From Vibrio palustris (GTDB taxonomy: Bacteria > Pseudomonadota > Gammaproteobacteria > Enterobacterales > Vibrionaceae): a DNA stretch of 64,000 bases. The position numbers and the translations under genes are program-made. Below, piece after piece: positions 16,467 through 24,436 of the stretch; position 1 is the first letter of the stretch; each line of letters opens with the position of its first letter. The DNA is taken from NCBI RefSeq assembly GCF_024346995.1, contig NZ_AP024888.1, forward strand, positions 62,001-126,000, in the 5' to 3' direction. The notes below the pieces were generated by a model. It saw only the letters and a list, made by a program, of their open reading frames with translations. It was not told the DNA's origin and did no database searches.

Positions 16467-19400
16467 TGAGTGAACAACAAGAATTTTATGCTTACATTGA
16501 TAAGCAAATCGACGGCATTCCCGATCTTCTGCCCAAATATCGTGAAATGACGAAAAAATGGTACTTCCGTGCAGCCGATACCGCGTCTGAAGCGGTGGAT
16601 TTACCGACGTTGTTTTCTATGGATAAAATGCTCACTGTGGGGGCCCAGTCTAAAGTCGTCGGTAAAGATGATGATAATGTGTCGACCTCCGTCACTTGTC
16701 CATTATCGGGTGAGTTGAACGTAACCAGTGCGTATCAATCTATTTATACCGTCCCCATTGGCTCAGTGCCCGTTTTGCTAAAAGCGGACGATGGCAGTGT
16801 TGTCAAAAGCCAGGTGTTAAACCCTCAAGGTGAAACCAAATTTAAAGACCTAGAGCCGGGCAAAAAATACACCGTTGAAATCAATCATGAGCCGAGTGAA
16901 GATGAACTCGATGCGTTGTTCGCTCATTATGACGCGTTAAGTGCGGATTTAGTGAAGTGGCTCACTAAGAAATGGGAGGGATTCAAACCACGGTGGGAAG
17001 TCGAGTTTCGTCGGTCATTCTCTGATGACATTGTTGCTATTTTAGGTCAATTTGCCGAGGGGTTATGGGACGGTCTGGTCGATTTCTGGAAAGGGATCGG
17101 TGATATCTATGATTTACTTAAAGATCCTGAAAGCGCATTACAAGACATGAAAGAAGGCGCTGCGGATATTATAGCCTCCATAAAAGAAGCGGCCGAAAGT
17201 GCACCAGAAAAGCTAGAAAAATTAATGCTGTTTGCCTCTGATGAAGCGGCCATGTTCTTATTCATTAATGCCATTATGGCCTATATTTCGATGGCACCCA
17301 TGATGCCGTTTTTCGAAGAATTAGCCAAACTTGGCGGCAGTGTCATTGTAGGGGTGCTCATTGGATTATTGGGCGGTGTGATTGTTTCATTCATCGCCAC
17401 GCCAGCTATGGGGGTTGCATACGCGACCTTTAAAATCGCGAAAAATGTGTCCAAAGCTGCTTGGACGGCGCTCGAGCCCTTCCTCAATATCTTCTCCGAA
17501 TTACTAGAGTATGCCAAGAAATTGATCACTAACGCTGGACTTCAATATAAGCGTTTAGCCTTAAACAAAGGTGGCACTCAAGAGTACCGTAATGGCACAG
17601 TGATGGTTAAGGCGGACAATCAAACGAACTCCGTGCTAGAAGGGCGTGAATCGAAACTGGTTGATGACAGTGAAGCGTCTAAAACAGAAACAGACAAACC
17701 GACGCAAAAAGAAGACAACACAGTTTGTGATGAAGACCCAATTTCCATGGTGACCGGAGAAGAGCTCTTATCCATTGTCGATGGTGAATTAATTGGTTTA
17801 TTACCGTTTGAATGGAAGCGCCTATACCGCACCAGTGCCGTGGAACATAATAATGGCTTAGGGTTTGGTTGGACCCATCCTTTGGCTCACTCATTACGAG
17901 TCGACGGCGATGACATCATTTGGAAAGACAGTGAAAGTAAGCTCACTCGTTATCCTAGGCCGACACGCCAATTGCCTGCCGTAACCAATACGATGGCGGG
18001 CTCAGCGGCTTTTCTTAATCAAGACGATAATATTGTTATTCTTTCCGATGACAAGCACTACATTTTCGAATTGGATGGTGACGTAGGTAAGTTACTGACG
18101 ATTAAAGATAAGTACGATCATCAGCTGCATATTAAGTACGATAATAATCAGCGTCCGGTTGAAGTGAGTACGGATACCAACGTTAAATATGTTCTGACCT
18201 ATAATGACCAGTCTCTGATTAAGAACGTTGATCTTTATGCTCGGCAAGCTAACTCTCAAGAATGGCAATTAGCGCAAACCCAAGTTCGTTACGCCTATAA
18301 TGAGCGTCAACAGTTAATCGCGGCAAGCAATGCTAATGGTGAAGTAGAAAAATACACCTATGACGAGCTGCATGTGATTCAATCTCGCGAATTAGCCGGT
18401 GGTGCTATTTTCTACTGGGATTGGGAAGGGAGCGGCAAAGAGGTTCGTGCCATCCGTCAATACAGTAACCTCGACAATGTCGATACTACTTATGAGTGGG
18501 ACGATGCGGCCAACACGGTGACGCTGACTAGCAGTAATGGCACACAGCAGGTTTACCAACACGATGAGAACGCGCGGTTAGTTCGTGAAGTCGATGCCTC
18601 TGGCGGTGAATACCTCAAAGAATATGATGATAAAGGTCGCCTGACGGCAGAAATTGACGCCTTAGGTAATAAAACCGAGTATCGTTTTAATGATCGTGGC
18701 GAAATGATCGCCAAAACTGAGCCCAATGGGGTCATTACTGAGTTTCGCTATCATAAAAATCTGCTCACGGATGTTATTCAAGATAGCGCCACATGGCGTT
18801 ATCGCTATGATGATTTCGGCAATATTGCAGAGCAAGTCAATCCGCTTGGGCACACCACGCGCTATCGTTATAACGATCATGGGTTAATCGATAAAATTAC
18901 CTATGCCGATGGCAGTGCGCATCAATTGCATTGGAACCTCAATGGCCAGCTGATTGAAGAAGTCACCCCACAAGGGGAAAAAATTCGTTACCGCTATGAT
19001 GTGATGGGGCGCTTACGTTACCGTCAAGATTCACTGGGTGTCACCGAGCTGCATTACGACCCAGTTGGCCGCTTAATCAAGCATGTGCTTCCGGGCGGCT
19101 ATGTCCGTACCTATCAATATAACGCGTACAGTAAAGTCACGCAGCAGACCGATGAGCAAGGGCGTAAAACCCAATTTGAATACGCGTGGCCAAACCACCA
19201 AGTGACTCGCCGCATTAATCCCGATGGCACATCACTCCAATACGCGTATCACAACCGTTTTAATTTCTTAAGTGAAATCATTAATGAACGGGGTGAGCGT
19301 TACGAGATTGAATACGCGCCCACCGGCCATGTGAGCCGTGAAGTGACCTTTGATGGGCGTGAGTTTCGCTATGAATACGATGCCCATACGCAGTTGATTG

Positions 19401-21346
19401 CAAAAACCGAGGTAGGTAGCCAAGGGACTGAGTTGGTGACTCAGTATCAATATGATGCGTTGGGGAATGTGATTGCTAAAATTTTGCCTGATGAGAGCGA
19501 AGTGCATTATGAATATGATGCGCGCGGTCAATTGACGCAGGTGGATGATGGTCATTGGCCTTTGGTGTATCGCTATAACGTATTGGGTCAGTTGCAAGAA
19601 GAGCATCAAGGCTGGGCGAGCCAAGGCTATACTTATGATGCGATGGGGCAACTGACGAGTATGACCTTGCCGGATGGGCAAGTGGTCGATTATCAGTTTT
19701 CTAAGGGCCGAGTTCAGCATGTCTCGCTCAATGGCGAGCGCCTCACCACCCACCAATACAAAGCCAATGGGCTCGAAACCGATCGTCAACATGGTAGCTT
19801 AAAAAGCCAGTATTTGTATGACGAGATGGGACGCTTACTTGAGCACACCTCGCGTCAGCAAGCGCAGCTTAAACTGCGTCGCCGTTATGAATACAGCCAA
19901 GCGGGCAACCTCACGTCAATTGATGATGCGCAGCGCGGTCAAACTCAATACGACTATGACCCGCTCGATCGCTTAACCACCGTCCGTGGTGTCGTTGATG
20001 AAAGCTTTTTGCACGATCCAGCGGGGAACTTATTGCTCGATCGTAAAGCTAATGTGGAAGGCAACCAACTGCGCTTTCAAGGGGATAAACATTATACCTA
20101 TGATGAGTTCGGTAACCTTGCCCGTGAAAGCCGCGGCCGGGCGGGTAAGTTAGTCACCGATTATGAATACGATGTGCAGCATCGCTTGATTAAGGTGACC
20201 AAACCGGATGGCAGTGTGGCCACGTATCAATACGATGCGTTTGGTCGTCGGATTGAGAAATCGGTGACCGATAAAATCGGTCAAACCTTTACTACTGAGT
20301 TTTTATGGCAAGGTAATAAACTGCTGGCTGAATCGTCCGATTCCCATTATCAGACGTATCTGTACGAATACGGCAGCTTCCGCCCACTGGCGATGATCAC
20401 CGGTGAAGGCCCAGACAATGCGCAGGCGTATTTCTATCACGTTGACCAAATCGGCACCCCGTTAGAAATCACCGATGCCGAGGGCACCATCGCGTGGGCG
20501 GTGGATTACCATGCTTACGGGAATGTGGCGAGAGAGCGCGTTAAGGTAGTCAACAGCCCACTGCGTTTTCAAGGGCAATACCATGATGAAGAAACTGGGT
20601 TGCATTACAACCGCCATCGCTATTATAGTCCCGATACAGGGCGCTTTATCACGGTGGACCCCATTGGTCTGGCCGGTGGGTTAAATAACTATCAGTACGT
20701 GAAAAACCCGACGGGTTGGGTGGATCCGTTGGGGTTGTGTCAAGGGCCAGCGGCTTATAGTAATTCATTAAAAGAAAGATCTGCTCAGAGAGCTAAATTT
20801 CTTAAAGATAATTCATCTAAGAATAAGTTGAAGCAATTAGCCGCAACTTCTAGGGCTGGTATAAATGGTAAATATGAAACACCAGATTTTGAAAATTTGG
20901 GTGGACCCAATCCTTTATCTGATAGAAATAAACCCGATAGTGTAATAAAATTAGGCGATGGAGAGTTAATAAAAATACCTGATGTTAACGAGTATGTTAA
21001 TGAATATCTTACAAAATCATATGCTGCATCTACTGATGCAGGCTTACACCCGGTTACGGCTGATTGGATAAAACAACACTTAACTGCACATAATGGAGAG
21101 TGGCCATTGAAAAATAATGGGTTACCAGGTACTCATGCTGAAGTTAGGGCCATGAATGATATAAATCATTATTTGACAGATATGGGGATTGACCATAATT
21201 CCTTCGATTATAGCCAAGTCGATGTTGCGACACACAAACTATCACCAGATAGACATGGTGGCCAAGGCTCCCCATTTTCCGCTTGCCTCCATTGTAGCGG
21301 TATAATCCCTAGGCAAGTAAATGTTATTACAGGTAGGACTAATTAA
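16466..21346 (+). CDS. rhs: T6SS Rhs effector with YwqJ-like deaminase tip
   Basis: This 1626-residue polymorphic toxin has three parts. Residues 1-about 420 form the loading region; it has no visible PAAR motif but has hydrophobic stretches at about 260-325 that could help membrane passage. Residues about 425-1424 are the Rhs/YD-repeat cocoon. The cocoon ends in the classical RYYSPDTGRF...DPIGL...DPLGL sequence, where DPLGL (1420-1424) marks the self-cleavage site. Residues 1425-1626 are the toxin tip, with HAE at 1557-1559 inside GTHAEVRAMND and CxxC at 1607-1610 inside FSACLHCSG, the zinc-site layout of the cytidine-deaminase fold. I read it as a YwqJ-type deaminase; target base and nucleic acid are unknown. 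The tip DNA is far more AT-rich than the core. Confidence 0.93.
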   Translation: MSEQQEFYAYIDKQIDGIPDLLPKYREMTKKWYFRAADTASEAVDLPTLFSMDKMLTVGAQSKVVGKDDDNVSTSVTCPLSGELNVTSAYQSIYTVPIGSVPVLLKADDGSVVKSQVLNPQGETKFKDLEPGKKYTVEINHEPSEDELDALFAHYDALSADLVKWLTKKWEGFKPRWEVEFRRSFSDDIVAILGQFAEGLWDGLVDFWKGIGDIYDLLKDPESALQDMKEGAADIIASIKEAAESAPEKLEKLMLFASDEAAMFLFINAIMAYISMAPMMPFFEELAKLGGSVIVGVLIGLLGGVIVSFIATPAMGVAYATFKIAKNVSKAAWTALEPFLNIFSELLEYAKKLITNAGLQYKRLALNKGGTQEYRNGTVMVKADNQTNSVLEGRESKLVDDSEASKTETDKPTQKEDNTVCDEDPISMVTGEELLSIVDGELIGLLPFEWKRLYRTSAVEHNNGLGFGWTHPLAHSLRVDGDDIIWKDSESKLTRYPRPTRQLPAVTNTMAGSAAFLNQDDNIVILSDDKHYIFELDGDVGKLLTIKDKYDHQLHIKYDNNQRPVEVSTDTNVKYVLTYNDQSLIKNVDLYARQANSQEWQLAQTQVRYAYNERQQLIAASNANGEVEKYTYDELHVIQSRELAGGAIFYWDWEGSGKEVRAIRQYSNLDNVDTTYEWDDAANTVTLTSSNGTQQVYQHDENARLVREVDASGGEYLKEYDDKGRLTAEIDALGNKTEYRFNDRGEMIAKTEPNGVITEFRYHKNLLTDVIQDSATWRYRYDDFGNIAEQVNPLGHTTRYRYNDHGLIDKITYADGSAHQLHWNLNGQLIEEVTPQGEKIRYRYDVMGRLRYRQDSLGVTELHYDPVGRLIKHVLPGGYVRTYQYNAYSKVTQQTDEQGRKTQFEYAWPNHQVTRRINPDGTSLQYAYHNRFNFLSEIINERGERYEIEYAPTGHVSREVTFDGREFRYEYDAHTQLIAKTEVGSQGTELVTQYQYDALGNVIAKILPDESEVHYEYDARGQLTQVDDGHWPLVYRYNVLGQLQEEHQGWASQGYTYDAMGQLTSMTLPDGQVVDYQFSKGRVQHVSLNGERLTTHQYKANGLETDRQHGSLKSQYLYDEMGRLLEHTSRQQAQLKLRRRYEYSQAGNLTSIDDAQRGQTQYDYDPLDRLTTVRGVVDESFLHDPAGNLLLDRKANVEGNQLRFQGDKHYTYDEFGNLARESRGRAGKLVTDYEYDVQHRLIKVTKPDGSVATYQYDAFGRRIEKSVTDKIGQTFTTEFLWQGNKLLAESSDSHYQTYLYEYGSFRPLAMITGEGPDNAQAYFYHVDQIGTPLEITDAEGTIAWAVDYHAYGNVARERVKVVNSPLRFQGQYHDEETGLHYNRHRYYSPDTGRFITVDPIGLAGGLNNYQYVKNPTGWVDPLGLCQGPAAYSNSLKERSAQRAKFLKDNSSKNKLKQLAATSRAGINGKYETPDFENLGGPNPLSDRNKPDSVIKLGDGELIKIPDVNEYVNEYLTKSYAASTDAGLHPVTADWIKQHLTAHNGEWPLKNNGLPGTHAEVRAMNDINHYLTDMGIDHNSFDYSQVDVATHKLSPDRHGGQGSPFSACLHCSGIIPRQVNVITGRTN
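20738..21346 (+). other. Exchangeable AT-rich toxin tip of the Rhs effector
   Basis: Directly after the codons for DPLGL (20723-20737) the base composition changes from the balanced Rhs core to strongly A/T-biased sequence, which continues through the next gene. This is the known behaviour of Rhs loci, where tip and immunity gene are replaced together as a cassette. The domain has about 202 residues: a charged helical lead (residues 1425-1470), a central region, and the HAE...CxxC deaminase signature in the last 70 residues. Confidence 0.8.
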
Positions 21347-21348
21347 TA

Positions 21349-22137
21349 ATGTTGAGAGTTGATCATAACCTATTAGAGGTAGAGGGAGATTATACTTATT
21401 TTAATAAAGCTCTGTTTACAGGAATAGCTTTTATAATTAAAGATTCTCAGGTTACTGATTCTTTTAAATATAGTGACGGTATAAAGTATGATAGTTATCA
21501 CAATTACTTTGAGTATGATAATCATGCTTTGAGATATTTAAGAGATTCTTTAGAAGAAGATGATACTGATTTTTCTTGTGAACCTATTTTATTAGATGGT
21601 AAAAGATTTAGCGGAATTATATATGACTTTGATGATGGTTATTGTATAGAAGAAGCTATAGTAGATAATGGTTCAATATTAGAAAGTGTAAATTTCTATA
21701 AAAATGGAAATATTGAAGAGTATGATGTTATATCGTCCGGTGATTATTATCAATCTTACTGTTTTGATATGTATAATAATATAGAGTTTTTTTCTATAAA
21801 GAAAAAACCATATTTTGTTTTTGAATATAAATTAGAATCTAATACTATTAGGTCTCTAATTATGTATGGTGATCTTAATAAATATTATCATTCATTAAAT
21901 CAGCAATGTATTTTTTTTAAATCATTAGATGTTTCTTTCTTAATAAAAAAGAAGTTTAATTGTTTTTTTTATATGGAAGGAGACTATATAGATAATAAGT
22001 TTTTCTCTTTTTTGATAGAACAAGGTTGTTTTGATCAAGTACATTTTTTGACTTTGAGCAGTACGAACATAAGTGAGGAAGAAATACAAAAAACCCTTTT
22101 AATTAATAATAAAAGTATGAAATATAAATTCATATAA
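21349..22137 (+). CDS. Probable immunity protein to the Rhs tip (YwqK/MORN-like)
   Basis: The 262-residue acidic protein starts 2 bases after the rhs stop, with AGGTAGGA at 21331-21338. It has the same extreme AT content as the toxin tip, as expected for a toxin/immunity cassette. It has no signal peptide, so it would act in the cytoplasm. Segments such as LFTGIAF, KRFSGIIYDF and VNFYKNGNIEEYD resemble degenerate MORN/YwqK strands. YwqK-family proteins are the antitoxins paired with YwqJ-type deaminases, which fits the tip assignment. The C-terminal half has no motif I recognise. Immunity function is inferred from position. Confidence 0.72.
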   Translation: MLRVDHNLLEVEGDYTYFNKALFTGIAFIIKDSQVTDSFKYSDGIKYDSYHNYFEYDNHALRYLRDSLEEDDTDFSCEPILLDGKRFSGIIYDFDDGYCIEEAIVDNGSILESVNFYKNGNIEEYDVISSGDYYQSYCFDMYNNIEFFSIKKKPYFVFEYKLESNTIRSLIMYGDLNKYYHSLNQQCIFFKSLDVSFLIKKKFNCFFYMEGDYIDNKFFSFLIEQGCFDQVHFLTLSSTNISEEEIQKTLLINNKSMKYKFI

Positions 22138-22139
22138 GA

Positions 22140-22661
22140 GTGAGTATGATTTTAGCTATAGATGTGCAATATACAGGCCATAAAGCGGATGTCGCTGGTG
22201 TTCTTTTTGAAAACTGGTCTTCGTTAGATACGACGCAATGTTACTTAACTGAAGTTGAACAGGTTGCTGAATATGAGCCGGGGAGTTTTTATAAAAGGGA
22301 ATTACCTTGTATCTTGCAGTTGCTTCAAGAGCATAAGCTACAGCCAGATGTCATCGTTGTTGATGGCTATGTTTATTTAGATGGCGTCGCCAAAAGTGGT
22401 TTAGGTAAGCACCTTTATGACAGTTTAGGCGGCGAGGTGGAAATTATTGGCGTGGCGAAAAAGCCGTTTGTCGATATCAGTGCAAAATTTGCTGTGTATC
22501 GCGGTGGTAGTCAAAAACCGCTGTATGTGACATCAACGGGAGATGTAGAGCAAGCCAAAGGTGCGATTCGCTCTATGGCGGGTGAACATCGTAATCCAGT
22601 TTTGCTTAAAAAAGTTGACCAGCTCTGCCGCGAAGCGGCTAAAAAGCGCTCTCAACTTTGA
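22140..22661 (+). CDS. Endonuclease V family protein
   Basis: Endonuclease V nicks DNA near deoxyinosine, the product of adenine deamination. The 173-residue product aligns by eye with E. coli Nfi: AIDVQY with the catalytic Asp8 (Nfi GADVGF), YEPGSFYKRELP (45-56; Nfi YIPGFLSFREYP) giving Glu54, PDVIVVDG (69-76; Nfi PDLVFVDG) giving Asp75, and IIGVAKKPF (102-110). The loop after Asp75 lacks the usual H-P-R, and the protein is about 50 residues shorter than Nfi, so it is a divergent member. Start is GTG 22140, or ATG 22146. Base composition returns to that of the host core. It follows the immunity gene by 2 bases, which suggests one transcript with the deaminase toxin. Confidence 0.82.
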   Translation: MSMILAIDVQYTGHKADVAGVLFENWSSLDTTQCYLTEVEQVAEYEPGSFYKRELPCILQLLQEHKLQPDVIVVDGYVYLDGVAKSGLGKHLYDSLGGEVEIIGVAKKPFVDISAKFAVYRGGSQKPLYVTSTGDVEQAKGAIRSMAGEHRNPVLLKKVDQLCREAAKKRSQL

Positions 22662-22679
22662 GGTTGTTTTAACTCTTTC

Positions 22680-22733
22680 TTACCTTGCCTTGCAAATTTA
22701 ACAAGGACACCCACCGTTAAATAAGCAAGGTAA
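22680..22733. repeat. Two-step inverted repeat after the endonuclease V gene
   Basis: TTACCTTGC (22680-22688) pairs with GCAAGGTAA (22725-22733), and inside it TTTAAC (22697-22702) pairs with GTTAAA (22716-22721), leaving a 13-base loop. It lies 19 bases past the stop of the endonuclease V gene. It is not followed by a T-run, so it is more likely an RNA 3' structure or a recombination relic than a standard terminator. Confidence 0.5.
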
Positions 22734-22764
22734 CTTATCTCTCGGAAACCAAAAAAACACCTCA

Positions 22765-23929
22765 GGTAATAAAACCGAGTATCGTTTTAATGATCGCGGC
22801 GAAACGATCGCCAAAACTGAGCCCAATGGCGTCATCACTGAGTTTCGCTATCATAAAAATCTGCTCACGGATGTTATTCAAGATAGCGCCACATGGCGTT
22901 ATCGCTATGATGATTTCGGCAATATTGCTGAACAAGTCAATCCGCTTGGGCACACCACGCGCTATCGTTATAACGATCATGGGTTAATCGATAAAATTAC
23001 CTATGCCGATGGCAGTGCGCATCAATTGCATTGGAATCTCAATGGCCAGCTGATTGAAGAAGTCACCCCACAAGGTGAAAAAATTCGTTACCGCTATGAT
23101 GTGATGGGGCGCTTACGTTACCGTCAAGATTCACTAGGTGTCACCGAGCTGCATTACGACCCAGTTGGCCGCTTAATCAAGCATGTGCTTCCGGGCGGCT
23201 ATGTCCGTACCTATCAATACAACGCGTACAGTAAAGTCACGCGGCAGGCCGATGAACAAGGGCGTCAAACCCAATTTGAATACGCGTGGCCAAACCACTA
23301 AGTAACTCGCCGCATTAATCCCGATGGCACGTCACTCCAATACGCGTATCACAACCGTTTTAATTTCTTAAGTGAGATTATTAATGAACGAGGGGAACGT
23401 TACGAGATTGAATACGCGCCCACCGGCCATGTGAGCCGTGAAGTGACCTTTGATGGGCGTGAGTTTCGCTATGAATACGATGCGCGCGGTCAATTGACTC
23501 AGGTGGATGATGGTCATTGGCCTTTGGTGTATCGTTATAACGTATTGGGTCAGTTGCAAGAAGAGCATCAAGGTTGGGCAAGCCAAGGCTATGCGTACGA
23601 TGCGATGGGGCAACTGACCAGTATGACCTTGCCGGATGGGCAAGCCGTCGATTATCAGTTTTCTAAAGGCCGAGTTTAGCATGTTTCACTGAATGGCGAG
23701 CGCCGCACCACCCACCAATACAAAGTCAATGGGCTCGAAACCGACCGCCAACATGGCAGTTTAAAAATCCAGTATTTGTATGACGAGATGGGGCGCTTAC
23801 TTGAGCACACCTCGCGTCAGCAAGCGCAGCTTAAATTGCGTCGACGTTATGAATACAGCCAAGCGGGCAACCTCACGACAATTGATGATGCGCAGCGCGG
23901 TCAAACTCAATACGATGCGTTTGGTCGTC
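22765..23929 (+). pseudogene. Decayed second copy of the Rhs core
   Basis: This stretch repeats the intact rhs gene almost base for base at a constant offset of 4100 (18665 matches 22765). CAA is changed to TAA at 23299-23301, and CAG to TAG at 23677-23679. Two in-frame deletions relative to the intact gene, of 138 and 282 bases, fall at short sequences shared by YD repeats (near 23481 and 23911). It lacks the Rhs N-terminus and ends before any DPxGL or tip. It cannot make a functional effector. The close match implies recent duplication or ongoing gene conversion with the intact gene. Confidence 0.93.
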
Positions 23930-24316
23930 TATTGAAGTGTTGGTGAGTTACCTTACCAACTTATCCATCATCGATTTTACTGTTTAAACAACAGAGTATT
24001 TTTTATAGAGAGCCAATTGTATTGCGTCAAGTTTGAACTCCACACCAAAAGTTCATCTAGTACGCTTGGTCACAATTTTATCTGTCGTGCTATTAGGAGT
24101 CTCTTAACACCAATAATCAGGTGGCAACGTTCACTATGCCAATATAATGCATATCCGTTAGTTCTGAGCGGTTTGTATAACACCCTTATTTATCTATGTC
24201 TTTAATTTTTAACTTCTTTATTACCCGAAAATCCCTTCCCATAGCTTTAATAATTATTGGTACCTTTCATCTTATTCAATGTATTCGAAAAATGATTAAT
24301 ATGATTGACCTCAAAA
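23930..24316. other. Non-coding stretch between Rhs pseudogene and kduI promoter
   Basis: AT-rich sequence after the breakpoint of the Rhs copy. Only short frames without convincing start sites or recognisable protein sequence are present (a 62-codon frame at 24017-24205 is the longest). No IS ends, tRNA or terminator was recognised. Confidence 0.5.
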
Positions 24317-24336
24317 AAAGAAACGTTGTTTCAATA
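24317..24336 (+). promoter_or_regulatory. KdgR-like operator upstream of kduI
   Basis: AAAGAAACGTTGTTTCAATA matches 17 of 20 positions of the enterobacterial KdgR box AATRAAAYRNYRTTTCATTT and has the near-palindrome GAAAC-GTT-GTTTC at its centre. It lies 100 bases upstream of the kduI start. A KdgR homologue is encoded at 47542-48324. Confidence 0.7.
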
Positions 24337-24361
24337 AAGTTGATGCCATAGTTCACATTTA

Positions 24362-24398
24362 CATATATTCGTATATGAACATTATTGATCATATATGA
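24362..24398. promoter_or_regulatory. Pair of AT-rich palindromes in the kduI promoter region
   Basis: CATATA-TTCG-TATATG (24362-24377) and TCATATATGA (24389-24398) lie 39-75 bases before the kduI ATG, downstream of the KdgR-like box. They could be sites for the IclR-type regulator encoded at 28320-29084, or simply promoter DNA. No experimental counterpart is known to me. Confidence 0.35.
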
Positions 24399-24436
24399 AT
24401 AACAGTTAATCTCTTACTATTACTAAGGAGAAATCA

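Noticed and set aside
19268..19792. A 174-codon open frame on the minus strand inside rhs
   Set aside because: It is antisense to the intact Rhs core, depends on the repetitive YD composition, lacks a ribosome site and has no recognisable protein features. The same shadow appears opposite the decayed copy.
18553..20700. Regularly spaced repeats that could suggest a CRISPR array or minisatellite
   Set aside because: The periodicity is the amino-acid YD repeat of the Rhs shell; units are degenerate at DNA level, with no identical direct repeats separated by unique spacers.
22680..22733. Integron attC-like site
   Set aside because: An AAC...GTT pairing is present, but there are no proper R/L box pairs, no integrase and no cassette array around it.
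23026..23679. Two separate Rhs-like small proteins
   Set aside because: They are only the open pieces between nonsense codons of the decayed Rhs copy and have no starts of their own.
24017..24205. A 62-codon plus-strand gene upstream of kduI
   Set aside because: No ribosome site, no recognisable composition or motif, and it sits in AT-rich promoter DNA.
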